Below are positions 38,901 through 46,994 of a stretch of 64,000 nucleotides of DNA, in pieces. Within the stretch, counting starts at the first letter, position 1. Each line of letters starts with the position of its first letter. Source of the DNA: Herbaspirillum hiltneri N3. GTDB lineage: Bacteria; Pseudomonadota; Gammaproteobacteria; Burkholderiales; Burkholderiaceae_D. The DNA lies in NCBI RefSeq assembly GCF_001267925.1, contig NZ_CP011409.1:3844001-3908000 (forward strand). Reading direction: 5' to 3'. The notes under the pieces were generated by a model. It made no database searches. It saw only the letters and a program-made list of their open reading frames with translations, and had not been told where the DNA came from. Position numbers and translations under genes: made by a program.

Positions 38901-41049
38901 CGGTATCGGAACCACCGCTGCCGCCATTGAAATTGACGCTGTCGATGCCGGCGATGAAGACGTCATCGAAGGCGCTGCCGATCACGTTCTGAATGTGGCT
39001 GTAGGTGTCGCCTTCGGCATCGCCGCCGACACCGCGTCCGCTGACGAAATTGACCGACACACCGGCTGCCGAGTTGGCGTAGCTGACCGTGTCCTGGCCG
39101 CCGCTGCCGCCGTCGAAATTGTTGACGTCGATATTGCCGACGAAGGTGTCGGCGAAGGCGCTGCCGATGACATTCTGGATATGGACATAGGTGTCGCCCT
39201 GCGCCGAACCGCCGGTGCCGACGCCGGTGCTCAGGTTGACCGTCACGCCGGCCGCCGAGCTGGCGTACGAAACCGTGTCGGAACCGCCGCTGCCGCCGTT
39301 GAAGCTATTGGCCTGAGTGTTGGCGATGAACATGTCGCCGGACGCGCTGCCGATCACATTCTGGATATGAACGTAGGTATCGCCTTCGGCGTCGCCGTTG
39401 CTGCCCAGACCGGTGATCAGGTTGACCGTCACGCCGGCCGTCGAATGCGCGTAGGACACCGTATCGGAGCCTCCCGTGCCGCCATCGAGACGATTGACCT
39501 TGCCGTTGGCAACGAAGGTGTCGCTGGAAGCACTGCCGATCAGGTTCTGGATGTTGCTCAGCACGTCGCCCTGGGCGTCGCCGCCGGTGCCCACGCCGGT
39601 GACGAGATCGATCGTCACGCCCGCAGCGGAATTCTTGTAACCGGCCGTATTGATGCCCTGCGTACCGCCAGTCAGCACGTCGGCGCCGGCGCCGCCTTCG
39701 AAATAGGTGTTGCCGCTGCCGCCGATAATGGTGTCCACGCCCACGCCGCCATAGAGCAGGTCGTTGGCGTTGCTGCCGTAGATCGTGACACCGCCGTCGC
39801 CGGCATGGATTTCATGCGGCACGCCCTGCGCCGGCAACACCCATACGCTCTTGCCGGTGGCCGGATCGAGATAGGTCAGGTCGGTGTAGGAACTGGCATC
39901 CTTGATCACCACGACGCGCGAATCTAGCAGGTGCGTAAGACCATCGCTGGTCAGCACCGACACGTCGAAATTGATGGTCGCCGTCGGCGCCGTCGGCCGG
40001 GTCGGATCGGCCGCCGTGGTGGTGTATTGCACTTGCAGGTCGAAGGTCTTTTCACCGGCAGCCGGCGTGATCTGATAGTTGCCGCCACCCAGATTGACCG
40101 CGTTCAAAATCGTCATGGTTGACGGCACGCCGCTGATCAGCACGGATTTCACGGTACCGTCGCCGGTGACGTTGACCTTGAATATCTTGATGAAATCGCT
40201 CTGCGTGTTGCTGCTGGTGGCGTAGATGGTATGGACATCGTTGCCGGCGTTGATCACCTGCGGCGCAAACTGCACCGAGTTGGAACCGTCGATGGCCGAG
40301 GCGACCGAGCCGCCGCTGCCGTGCAGCACGCTGCCGACCTGGGTCTGGGTTGTCAGGTTGAGCAGGTTGAGCGTCATCGCCGGCGTTTGCGGGCCCACCA
40401 CGATCGGTGTCAGCACCGAACCCGGACGCTCCGATATCTCCGGGGATACTTGTTTGATCAGCGAATCGGCGCCGGTCGTCACCGGCGGCGCAGGCGGCAC
40501 CGGGATCGACGGCAGCACCAGATTTTGCAGGCCGTTGCTGGTCAGCGAACCGGCGTTGTCCTGGATGATCTTGGCCAACTGGCTGGTGGCGGCTGGATTG
40601 ACCTGGGCCGAATTGTTGTTGGAGGTGAAGTGGTTTTCCGGCACACCGTGGCTATCGGAATTATTGGCACGGTCCTGAGTATTCACCGGATCGGAATTGA
40701 GTATCAGCGACTGGTCATTGTTGCGCAGCGGGATCTTGCCGACCAGGTCGAGCAAGCGGCCGGTGTCCTGCGAGGCATCGGCGAAAACAATCTTCGACTT
40801 CTCGTCCATGGCGCCCATCGCGCCGCCGGCCAGGACGACCTTGCTGCCGTCTTCAAGCTGCAGGACCATGTCGACGTCCACCACCTGCACGTGCTTGACC
40901 GCACCGCGCGGCACGTTGAGATGGAAGCTGCCGTTCTGATCGGGCATGGTCACGCGCGCGGAGCCGGTGACGGCCTGCGCGGCATTGGCTGCGTTTGCCG
41001 AATTGGCCGGATTTGCCGAACTTGCTTTCGATGAAGCTGCTGTCGCCAT
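32995..41049 (-). CDS. Giant type I-secreted repeat adhesin (RTX-like beta-roll repeats)
   Basis: About 2,684 residues from the ATG at 41047-41049 (GAGGT ribosome site); an in-frame TTG at 41073 is unlikely. The N-terminus is Ala/Asn-rich (about 1-30), followed by a globular segment (LNVPRGAVKHVQVVDVD, MVLQLEDGSKVVLAGGAM). From about residue 430 there are about 31 tandem repeats of 60-70 residues with calcium-binding-type glycine motifs such as GGSGGSDTVSYASS and GVTVDL, plus IQNVIGSA/DDTFVA. Twelve central repeats are nearly identical. The C-terminus (TVKMSGSESLQIAANGSDHY then VEVARIHLA) is a typical uncleaved type I secretion signal. No LapG-type cleavage site or retention plug is evident. 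Probably a surface adhesin for biofilm or host contact, exported by the genes just upstream. Confidence 0.88.
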   Translation of the reverse strand: MATAASSKASSANPANSANAANAAQAVTGSARVTMPDQNGSFHLNVPRGAVKHVQVVDVDMVLQLEDGSKVVLAGGAMGAMDEKSKIVFADASQDTGRLLDLVGKIPLRNNDQSLILNSDPVNTQDRANNSDSHGVPENHFTSNNNSAQVNPAATSQLAKIIQDNAGSLTSNGLQNLVLPSIPVPPAPPVTTGADSLIKQVSPEISERPGSVLTPIVVGPQTPAMTLNLLNLTTQTQVGSVLHGSGGSVASAIDGSNSVQFAPQVINAGNDVHTIYATSSNTQSDFIKIFKVNVTGDGTVKSVLISGVPSTMTILNAVNLGGGNYQITPAAGEKTFDLQVQYTTTAADPTRPTAPTATINFDVSVLTSDGLTHLLDSRVVVIKDASSYTDLTYLDPATGKSVWVLPAQGVPHEIHAGDGGVTIYGSNANDLLYGGVGVDTIIGGSGNTYFEGGAGADVLTGGTQGINTAGYKNSAAGVTIDLVTGVGTGGDAQGDVLSNIQNLIGSASSDTFVANGKVNRLDGGTGGSDTVSYAHSTAGVTVNLITGLGSNGDAEGDTYVHIQNVIGSASGDMFIANTQANSFNGGSGGSDTVSYASSAAGVTVNLSTGVGTGGSAQGDTYVHIQNVIGSAFADTFVGNIDVNNFDGGSGGQDTVSYANSAAGVSVNFVSGRGVGGDAEGDTYSHIQNVIGSAFDDVFIAGIDSVNFNGGSGGSDTVNYGASTGGIIANMVTMTGSGGYAQNNTYTNIQNIVGSSSGDIFVSGAGANHFDGGSGGSDTVSYASSNAGVVVSLFDGSASGGYAQGDTLLHIQNVIGSNFNDLFIASADNNRFDGGGGVNTVSYEKSVGGVTVDLTNTIGTGTGSTYANGDSYVNIQNLIGSIYDDIFIASADANRLDGGLQSVHNRVSYENSNAGVTVDLNYTDGTGTFGGYAAGDQLINVQDLTGSSGNDTFVASNVANNFDGGAGSNTVSYAASNAGVTIDLVLGGGNGGYANGDTYLNIQNIIGSTADDMFIANGAANRFDGLGGTNTVSYAKASDSIGVVVDLVNNAGSNGFAAGDTYANIQNVIGSTNDDTFIASSVANVFDGLQGSDTVSYVYSNAGVTVNLVTGLGANGYATGDTYANLENVIGSSFDDLFVASSDVNSFDGGTGTVHNRVSYTSSTAAVTIDLTKTDGTGTSGGFAQGDKFVNIQDLTGSQYDDTFVASNAANNFDGGTGCAHNRVSYAASAAGVTVDLTQTDGSGTSGGFAQGDTLVNIQDLTGSQYDDLFIASNVANYFDGGVSAAGSHNRVSYKYSDAGVTVDLTKTDGTGTSGGFAQGDKFVNIQDLTGSQYDDTFVASSDANNFDGGISATGSHNRVSYAASTSAVTVDLTKTDGTGTSGGFAQGDTLINIQDLTGSQYDDTFVASSDANNFDGGASVTGSHNRVSYAASTAAVTIDLTKTDGTGTSGGFAQGDKFINIQDVTGSQYDDTFVASSDANNIDGGASVTGSHNRVSYAASTAAVTIDLTKTDGTGTSGGFAQGDKFINIQDLTGSQYDDTFVASSDANNFDGGSGSVHNRVSYAASATAVTVDLTKTDGTGTSGGFAQGDKLVNIQDLTGSSGDDTFIASSDGNYFDGGVSSSTSHNRVSYAASTAAVTVDLTKTDGTGTSGGFAQGDRFVRIQDLTGSQYDDTFVASSDANYLDGGASVAGSHNRVSYAASTAAVTVDLTKTDGTGTSGGFAQNDKLINIQDLTGSQYDDTFVASSDANNFDGGVSVAGSHNLVSYAASTSAVTVDLTKTDGTGTSGGFAQGDKFINIQDVTGSQYDDTFVASSSANNFDGGTSVTGSHNRVSYAASTAAVTVDLTKTDGTGTSGGFAQGDKFVNIQDVTGSQYNDTFVASSAANNFDGGVSAAGSHNAVSYAASTSAVTVDLTKTDGTGTSGGFAQGDTLINIQDLTGSQYDDTFVASADANYFDGGVSVTGSHNRVSYAASNAAVTVDLNSTNGSGTSGGYAAGDRFVNIQDITGSSGNDTFIANGVANNFDGGLGSDTVSYSASTVSVTVDLSSGGAGVGGFADGDTYTSIENVIGGSAADFLTGAATGATVLTGGGGGDTLTGVASNRANTYASYAGSAAVTVNLNATDGSGTSGGDAAGDKLSFIDNLIGSSNDDIFVANNQANNLNGGGGFDTVSYTSSDGGVTVNLNTGIGANFHAQGDVYTSIENVIGSGFADTLTGAGANKTILTGGGGGDTLTGVTANRANTFASYAGSASGVTVDLNATDGTGTSGGDAAGDKLSFIDNLIGSSFNDTFVANGQANSFDGGAGGVDTVSYLASTALVTVDLSNTTGAGTSGGFAQGDKFTGISNLIGSNFDDVFFASSAANAFEGSGHGANGDTVNYARSGNAVVVDLFHHTGSAGVDAAAGGGVSFSTGDTYSNIQNVVGSSYNDTFYGDSIANKFDGAGGTSDTVSYEYSNANGAIIANLGTHAGTGGDANGDTYTNIENLTGSAFLDSTLTGDANANILTAKGTATTNAFSGGGAASGTDVFNVVDGGTNSVAVGTGLNTINVSAGSHSSLGAQSDMVNQTTGLSNISTINGAAGTTTLHFADLGSSITLANFANKVTGITTLDMTSGVGTNIVITAADVISMGMPSGASSHILTVKMSGSESLQIAANGSDHYVYFPGTTDYAFYNASNVEVARIHLA
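35100..37580 (-). repeat. Tandem 204-bp coding repeats in the adhesin gene
   Basis: About twelve consecutive, nearly identical units of roughly 204 bp (some 198), each encoding about 66-68 residues with core VDLTKTDGTGTSGGFAQGD, IQDLTGSQYDDTFVAS and a GSHNR spacer. The spacing is exactly 204 bases at 35,354, 35,558 and 35,762. The near-identity suggests recent duplication and recombination-driven copy-number change. Confidence 0.85.
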
Positions 41050-41130
41050 GTCAAACCTCGCTGAGGAAGTCAATCACATAATCATGGCAGCGCACGATGG
41101 CTTCGCCGCACTGCCCTTTTTCCGTTCGAT

Positions 41131-41310
41131 GCCGCTGTTGCTGCTGTTGCTGCTGTTGCTGCTGTTGCTGCTGTTGCTGCTGTTGCTGCTGTTGCTGCTG
41201 TTGCTGCTGTTGCTGCTGTTGCTGCTGTTGCTGCTGTTGCCGCTGTTGCTGCTGTTGCTGCTGTTGCCGCTGTTGCTGCTGTTGCCGCTGTTGCTGCTAT
41301 TGTTGCTGTT
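41131..41310 (-). repeat. 9-bp minisatellite, about 20 units
   Basis: Twenty tandem 9-base units read on the plus strand as GCTGCTGTT with variants GCCGCTGTT, GCTGCTATT and GTTGCTGTT; on the coding strand of the operon this is AACAGCAGC-type. It fills the gap between the exporter stop (41318) and the adhesin start (41049). It is open in all three frames on each strand and gives spurious poly-Leu, poly-Cys or Ser/Asn frames. Units toward the adhesin (41140-41238) are perfect copies. Confidence 0.92.
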
Positions 41311-41317
41311 ACCGTTA

Positions 41318-43036
41318 CTACTGCTGCAAGATCGCCGCGCTCGGTCCGTCGGCGACGATCTTGCCGTCGTTGAGCACGATGATGCGATCCATGCACCTGA
41401 GCAGAGCGGTGCTATGTGTCGCCACCACCAGAGTGCGTTGCGCCGAATACGCCATGAGTTTCTGGATGATCCTGGTTTCCGTCGACAGGTCGATGCCGGT
41501 AGTCGGTTCATCCAGCAGCATCACGGTCGGCATGCCCGCTACCGCACGCGCCAGCGCTACCATCTGGCGCTGACCGCCGGACAGGTTGCCGGGCGCCTTG
41601 AGCATCTGGTCCAGACGCAGCTCACCGCGCGCAATCAGGTCGTCCACGCCGGATACCGCTAGCGCCGCTTCATATTCGTCGCTGCCGATGCGGTCGCCCA
41701 CGAAGATGTTGGCCGCCAGGCTGCCGTCGAACAGGAACGGCTCCTGCGGCTTGTAGCCGATACAGCGCATGCGCACCGGCGCCGCGTAAGCCGCCACCGC
41801 CACGCCGTCGATCAGCACCTGGCCCTTGCCGGCGTCGATCTTGTGCAAACCGGCCAGCGCGCGCATCAGCGTGGTCTTGCCGGAACCGGAACGGCCGACG
41901 ATGCCGACCTTTTCACCTGGCTGGATCGTCAGCGAGACGTTGTCGAGCGCCGGCTTTTCATGCTTGTCGAGATGCAGCGTCAGGTTGACTACCTGGATCA
42001 GACCGCGCATGTCCTGGCGCAGCACGTCGGCGATCACCTGCTCCGGTCCGGTATCGTCGAACATCTCCTCGAACGCGGCGCGCGCGCGCCGGAACATTTC
42101 CATGCGTCCCAGCACCATCGTCACCGACGACAGCATCGACGTCGCGCGACTGATCAGCAGCGACGTGGCGATCAGCGCACCGACAGTGAGCGCGTTGTCT
42201 TCCACCAGGTACACGCCCACCACCAGCGTACCCACCGAGATCAATGTGTAGCCCACGGTCGACAAGGCGTAGCCGGCGTTCATCCAGAACCGGCTCTTGG
42301 CCTGGCTCACCGCGTTGTCGGCGGCATCCGAGAGGAAAGCCTTGACCAGCCGGTCCTGCAAGGGCGAGGTCTTCAATGTCTCCATGCCGAACACCAGGCT
42401 GGCGAGCTTGTCGATCTTGCCGATGCCGGACGTCATCGCGGCATTGCCGTAGTCGGTCGCGGGAATCTTGCACAGCAGCTGCGACGCCACCAGCAACGCG
42501 CCGCCCACCAGAATCACCCATACCAGATGGCCGCCGAGCACGCCTACCGCCACCAGATACATCGCCAGGAACGGCAAGTCGATCAGCATCAGCATGTAAT
42601 TCGATGAGAGCAGGTCGCGTGCGCTGCTGAGGTCGCGGTACTTGGCCAGCACCACCCCGACCGGCGCGGTGACCCGTGACTCCAGCAGGCGGCGCACCGA
42701 CTTGCCGTCGAACTCGATGTCGAAGCGTCCCGCCAGTTGCTCAATGTAGTACATGCGGATCACCCGCAGCACCAGCTCCAGCACGATGAACAAGACCATG
42801 CCCAGCGTCAGCGCCCACAGCGTTTCCGTGATGTGGTTGCCGATCACCTTGTCGTACACCAGCCGCGAATACAGCGGCATGAACAGGCCGAACACGTTGA
42901 TCAGCACGCCGGCCACGACGATCTCGACGAAGCGCCCGCCGTAGGCGCGCATCAGCGTCAGGTACACCGGGTCCTTGCGCAATGAGCGCAAATCGGCTTG
43001 CGGCTGGTCGACGTAGATCTGATCGCTCTCGTTCAT
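41318..43036 (-). CDS. Type I secretion ABC exporter (permease-ATPase)
   Basis: 572 residues from the ATG at 43034-43036 (a GTG at 43048 is in frame). An N-terminal ABC membrane domain with about five to six helices spans about 30-310. The ATPase domain has Walker A GIVGRSGSGKTTLMR near 380-394, signature LSGGQRQMVAL near 485, Walker B VMLLDEPTTGID and H-loop VATHSTA. There is no C39 peptidase or C39-like N-terminal extension, so it does not cleave its substrate. HlyB/PrtD-like with HlyD and TolC partners in the same operon; the substrate is almost certainly the adhesin just downstream. Confidence 0.92.
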   Translation of the reverse strand: MNESDQIYVDQPQADLRSLRKDPVYLTLMRAYGGRFVEIVVAGVLINVFGLFMPLYSRLVYDKVIGNHITETLWALTLGMVLFIVLELVLRVIRMYYIEQLAGRFDIEFDGKSVRRLLESRVTAPVGVVLAKYRDLSSARDLLSSNYMLMLIDLPFLAMYLVAVGVLGGHLVWVILVGGALLVASQLLCKIPATDYGNAAMTSGIGKIDKLASLVFGMETLKTSPLQDRLVKAFLSDAADNAVSQAKSRFWMNAGYALSTVGYTLISVGTLVVGVYLVEDNALTVGALIATSLLISRATSMLSSVTMVLGRMEMFRRARAAFEEMFDDTGPEQVIADVLRQDMRGLIQVVNLTLHLDKHEKPALDNVSLTIQPGEKVGIVGRSGSGKTTLMRALAGLHKIDAGKGQVLIDGVAVAAYAAPVRMRCIGYKPQEPFLFDGSLAANIFVGDRIGSDEYEAALAVSGVDDLIARGELRLDQMLKAPGNLSGGQRQMVALARAVAGMPTVMLLDEPTTGIDLSTETRIIQKLMAYSAQRTLVVATHSTALLRCMDRIIVLNDGKIVADGPSAAILQQ

Positions 43037-43077
43037 GGGTCCGTTCACACTTCACATGGCTGCCAAGGCCGCCGGCC

Positions 43078-44751
43078 TCAGCTGGCTTCCTTGTTGATCA
43101 TCGACAGTTCGCGAATCGCTTCGCGCATTTCGAGGCGCAAATCCTTGACCATGGTCTGACGGCCGCTGCGCATTTCGTCGATGACGGTCTGGGTATTGAT
43201 GTTCTGGCGCATCAGCGCTTCGGTGATCGAGGTCAGCGAAGTCGGAATGGCGCCGAGGTTCTTGACGCGGTCGTTCATCATCGCCATGTGCTTGGCCAGG
43301 TCGATCTGCAGCTGGCGCGACGACAAGGCGTCGCGCGTCATGTTGCTGGAATTCTCGCCGATGGCCTTGCCCAGTTCGCCCAGGCGCTCGGACACGGCCG
43401 AGTGGATTTCGCCCTGATGCTGGATCGCGCCGAGTTCGTCGGCAATGCGGATGGAAATCTGGTTGAGCAAGGTCGGCATCTGCGCGATATGCTGCGCCGT
43501 CTTTTCGGTCATGTTGGCCGCTTCCGACTGCTGCGCCTGCAAGGAGGTCAGCGCCGACGACAGCGACATCTGGCCGCTTTCCATCGTGGAAACGATCTTC
43601 GGCAACATGTCGAAACTGCGCAGGGCGATATCGCCGTTGACCGACAGGCGCTCTTCCAGCAACGACAGGCTTTGTGTCAGGTCGCGCGCGGAGGTCATCT
43701 TCTGATTGATGATCTGGCCGACGTTGCGGATTTCTTCCAGCGTCTGCTGGCCGACTTCATGCATGCGCGGACCGAAGGACACCAGCTGGCGCAGGTTCTT
43801 CGATTCATCCATGCTGGCGTGGAACAGCTCGACGATATTCTGCAGGCGGTCGTTCATGCCTTCGAGCTTGATGCCGGCCTGCATCGAGGCTTCCGAGCTG
43901 GCGCGCGCGGCCATGATGGATTCGCGCTGCAGCACCATCAGATCTTGCAGGAACTCGGCGAGGAATTGCTCCGACACGCCTTGGCGGCCGCTGGCGTTGG
44001 CTCCGGGACCGCTCATGTCGTGGATCACGTGCTGGACCATGTCGCTGATGCACTCGCGCGCACGCGACACCAGTTTCTTGTTGGCGGCGCGCAGCGGCGT
44101 CAGCGTCAAGCCCAGCGCCAGCGAACCGATCAGGCCGAACATCGAGGCCGAGAACGCAGTGCCCATGCTGGCCAGCGGCTTTTGCAGGTCGGAAACCAGA
44201 TGCATGAACGACGCATCCATGTCACCGCCCTGCGTCGCCTTGCCGAAGCCGTCGATCAGCGCCGCGGTGCCGACCAGCGTTTCGAGCAGGCCGATGAAGG
44301 TACCCAACAGGCCGAGCGCGATCATGAAGCCGGTCAGAAATTGCGGGAATTCGGTCTTCGCTTCCAAGTGGGCCTGCAGGTCCGACAGCGAGCGTTCGAT
44401 GGTTTCCTGTTCGATACGCGAGGTCAGGCGGCCTTTGGTGTTGGCGACGCTGACCAGCACCTTGGCAATTTCGCTGTCCTGAAACTCAGGCGCCTTGACC
44501 AGGTCTTCCATCGACTCGCCGCCGTTGACGCGCGCATAGAACAAGGCGAGCTTGTTGTATTCCCAGTTCACGCGCCACATGTTGTAGACGATCAGCGAAA
44601 CGCCGAACACCGCCACGCTGATGATGAACAGGTTGAGGAACGGATTGATCCGGATCGCGTGCAGGACGAAATCCCTGAACAGGAAACCGCCGAGCAGCAG
44701 GAACAGCGACGGTATCGCAGCGAGTGCATAGAATTTGCGCAGGTTTTTCAT
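43078..44751 (-). CDS. Long MotA/TolQ/ExbB-like proton-channel protein
   Basis: 557 residues. Four hydrophobic segments: about 9-27, 41-60, 137-165 (FMIALGLLGTFIGLLETLVG, the MotA/TolQ signature) and 195-222 (MGTAFSASMFGLIGSLALGL). A long helical coiled-coil tail covers about 230-557 (repeats such as SLLEERLS, ALTSLQAQQSE). MotA and ExbB family members use the proton or sodium gradient to power a partner; the partner here is the OmpA/MotB-like gene product. Located inside a type I secretion operon, as SiiB is in the Salmonella SPI-4 adhesin system. Much longer than MotA (about 290); the tail is reminiscent of ZorA. Confidence 0.85.
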   Translation of the reverse strand: MKNLRKFYALAAIPSLFLLLGGFLFRDFVLHAIRINPFLNLFIISVAVFGVSLIVYNMWRVNWEYNKLALFYARVNGGESMEDLVKAPEFQDSEIAKVLVSVANTKGRLTSRIEQETIERSLSDLQAHLEAKTEFPQFLTGFMIALGLLGTFIGLLETLVGTAALIDGFGKATQGGDMDASFMHLVSDLQKPLASMGTAFSASMFGLIGSLALGLTLTPLRAANKKLVSRARECISDMVQHVIHDMSGPGANASGRQGVSEQFLAEFLQDLMVLQRESIMAARASSEASMQAGIKLEGMNDRLQNIVELFHASMDESKNLRQLVSFGPRMHEVGQQTLEEIRNVGQIINQKMTSARDLTQSLSLLEERLSVNGDIALRSFDMLPKIVSTMESGQMSLSSALTSLQAQQSEAANMTEKTAQHIAQMPTLLNQISIRIADELGAIQHQGEIHSAVSERLGELGKAIGENSSNMTRDALSSRQLQIDLAKHMAMMNDRVKNLGAIPTSLTSITEALMRQNINTQTVIDEMRSGRQTMVKDLRLEMREAIRELSMINKEAS

Positions 44752-44821
44752 ACGTTCAGGTTCCGAAAGTAAGGACAGGATAGGAAAAATTCAGTGTTCA
44801 TCGCGGCTCCAGGACTAACGA

Positions 44822-46201
44822 CTAACGCGGCTCCCTGAGCGCCGTCTGGCCGAAGCGGCTCAGGGGCGACATCAGGTATTGCCAGACGGTGCGGCGACCG
44901 ACGATCATGTCGGCCGTGGCGGTCATGCCCGGCATCAGCGGGAGGCCGGTATCGAGCTTGGGATCGCGCGTGACCTCGATCTTGACGCGGTAGAAGCGCT
45001 CGCCGCGCTCTTCCGGCACGGTGTCGGCGCTGACCTCGGTAACCACACCCTTCATGGCGCCGTAGACGCCGTAGTCGTAGGCCGAAACCTTCACACGCGC
45101 CGGCGCACCGGTCATCAACTGGGCGCGATCGGTCGGCGCCACCTTCGCTTCGATCACCAGCTTGTCGTCGGTCGGCGTCATTTCGATGATTGCGTCGCCC
45201 GGCTTGACCACGCCGCCGACGGTATTGATCAGCACACGGTTGACGATGCCGTCCATCGGCGCCCGCACTTCCGAGCGCGATACGCGGTCGTTGCGCGACT
45301 TGATTTCTTCCTGCAGGCGCGCCAGTTCGTTTTCGCTGACGGTGAGGTCGCTGCGCGCATCGGCGCGGAAGCGCGAGGCGGCTTCGCCCATCTTGGCCTG
45401 GGCTTCGGCGATGGCGGCGGTCAGGCGCGGGATCATGGCGTTGGTGGCGGAAAGACGGCTCTGCGCATCCTGCGCCTTGGACTGGGCCTGGATGTCTTCC
45501 AGCTGCGAGGCGGCATTGCGCTCGAACATGCCGTGCACCAGTTTGTACTGGCGTTGCGCCAGATCGAATTCGGATACCAGGCTCTTCTGGCGGCTGACGG
45601 CTTCGCCCACTTCGGCCTGGCGCTGCGCCGATTGTTCGCGCAGCACGCTGAGTTCCTGCGTCAACTTGGACTGGCGCGCGGCAAACGAAGCCAGCTCGCT
45701 CTGCACCGCCGGATCGTCGCTGCGCAACTCGGGCGACATCGCCACCGCCGGCGCGCCGGCGGCTTCCGCCTTGAGACGCGCGATGCGGGCGCGCAGGCCG
45801 AGGATCTTGACGTTGCCTTCGCCGAGGTCCGCGTTGGCGCGCACGTCGGCAATCGAAATCAGCGTCTGCCCCTTCTTCACCGTGGCGCCTTCGCGCACCA
45901 GGATGGCGGAAACGATGCCGCCTTCCAGATGCTGGATGATCTGGTTGTGCTCGGAAGCGACGATGCGGCCGGCGCCGCGCACCACCATGTCAATCTGGGC
46001 AAACCACGACCACACCAGCAGGCACAGCAGCAGGAATACGGTAACGAGGATGAACTGGCGCGGGCGCGCGAGCTCCTGGTGATCGCCCAGCTCGCGATCC
46101 ACGCGAGGCGCGACGAGGCGCATCAAACGACGGCTGCGCGCCTGCAGCAGTAGCCGCAGGCGCAGGTCCCAACGCAAATTGTCGTTGGGCAGCTTCGTCA
46201 T
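44822..46201 (-). CDS. HlyD-family membrane fusion protein
   Basis: 459 residues from the ATG at 46199-46201, overlapping the OmpA-like stop (ATGA). One N-terminal membrane helix (QFILVTVFLLLCLLVWSWF, about 49-67), then the lipoyl-like half (IIQHLEGGIVSAILVREGA), a long coiled-coil hairpin (about 150-300) and the closing lipoyl/beta-barrel part (MDGIVNRVLINTVGGVVKPGD). Bridges the ABC exporter and TolC. A typical type I secretion adaptor of the PrtE/LapC type. Confidence 0.93.
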   Translation of the reverse strand: MTKLPNDNLRWDLRLRLLLQARSRRLMRLVAPRVDRELGDHQELARPRQFILVTVFLLLCLLVWSWFAQIDMVVRGAGRIVASEHNQIIQHLEGGIVSAILVREGATVKKGQTLISIADVRANADLGEGNVKILGLRARIARLKAEAAGAPAVAMSPELRSDDPAVQSELASFAARQSKLTQELSVLREQSAQRQAEVGEAVSRQKSLVSEFDLAQRQYKLVHGMFERNAASQLEDIQAQSKAQDAQSRLSATNAMIPRLTAAIAEAQAKMGEAASRFRADARSDLTVSENELARLQEEIKSRNDRVSRSEVRAPMDGIVNRVLINTVGGVVKPGDAIIEMTPTDDKLVIEAKVAPTDRAQLMTGAPARVKVSAYDYGVYGAMKGVVTEVSADTVPEERGERFYRVKIEVTRDPKLDTGLPLMPGMTATADMIVGRRTVWQYLMSPLSRFGQTALREPR

Positions 46202-46977
46202 TTTTGACCCGCCAGGTATTGGATGATCACGCGGGCATTGCTTTCGGCGCTGTTCTCGGACGTGGAGACGCGGCTGACCACGCGCTCCTTGTCGACGCCG
46301 GCGTCAATCAGGTGATTGCGCACCGCCACGGTGCGGTAATAGGCGCGGCGGCGGGCTTCGGTGAACTCGGCCGAGCCGATCACGCCGGTGATGACGATCT
46401 TGCCCTGCTGCGATTTCACGCGGCGCACCCAGTCGCCGATGCTGCCGTCGAGCGTCTTGGCCCCTTCGGCGTTTAGCTCGGTGGTTTCTTTTTCGAAATG
46501 CAACACCACCGCCTTGCTGTCGCCGTCGACCTTGTTGGTGCCGGGCGCGATTTCCTTGGCTTTCTCGACGCGCACCTGGATGTTGTTGTTGCCACCCGCT
46601 GCGGCGTCGCTGCGCAAGCTGCCGGCGTCGGCCTGCAGCGGCGGCGCGGCCTGGCGCGATTTGAGATCGGCGATCTCGCGCTTGAGCTTGTCGATTTCGT
46701 TGCTCTTGTCGCGGTTCTCGCTCTTGAGCCGTGCGGTATCGGCATCCGCGCCTTGCGGCGCGTCGATCGCGTCCGGCTTGACCTTGGTGGACCCGCTCTG
46801 GACCTGGACTTCGCCCTTGGTGACCATCTTGCTGACGCGAATCTCCGCCAGCTTCTGTGAATAGTAGAAGAGCGTCACGACGAACACCACGACCACGAAA
46901 ATCATGACCAGGACGACGTTGGACAACGCATCCACGAACCCCGGCCAGAAATTCTGTTCCTTGCCTCCCCCATCCAT
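46198..46977 (-). CDS. MotB/OmpA-like single-pass protein
   Basis: 259 residues. One N-terminal membrane segment preceded by NFWPGFVDALSNVVLVMIF (about 9-27); Asp17 sits where MotB and ExbD have the essential proton-carrying aspartate. A coiled coil follows (about 75-110), then a C-terminal OmpA-like domain (about 150-258, with FTEARRRAYYRTVAVRNHLI) that may bind peptidoglycan. Overlaps the hlyD-like start. It most likely forms a stator-like ion channel with the MotA-like protein encoded two genes downstream. Confidence 0.86.
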   Translation of the reverse strand: MDGGGKEQNFWPGFVDALSNVVLVMIFVVVVFVVTLFYYSQKLAEIRVSKMVTKGEVQVQSGSTKVKPDAIDAPQGADADTARLKSENRDKSNEIDKLKREIADLKSRQAAPPLQADAGSLRSDAAAGGNNNIQVRVEKAKEIAPGTNKVDGDSKAVVLHFEKETTELNAEGAKTLDGSIGDWVRRVKSQQGKIVITGVIGSAEFTEARRRAYYRTVAVRNHLIDAGVDKERVVSRVSTSENSAESNARVIIQYLAGQK

Positions 46978-46994
46978 CGTGTCCCCAGCCTTTC

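Noticed and set aside
40946..41662. Plus-strand poly-Leu and other frames in the minisatellite
   Set aside because: Artefact of the 9-bp repeat and antisense of the exporter end.
43078..46977. Zorya defence system (ZorA/ZorB)
   Set aside because: The MotA tail and OmpA-like partner resemble ZorAB, but there are no ZorC, ZorD or ZorE genes and both lie in a secretion operon with exporter genes.
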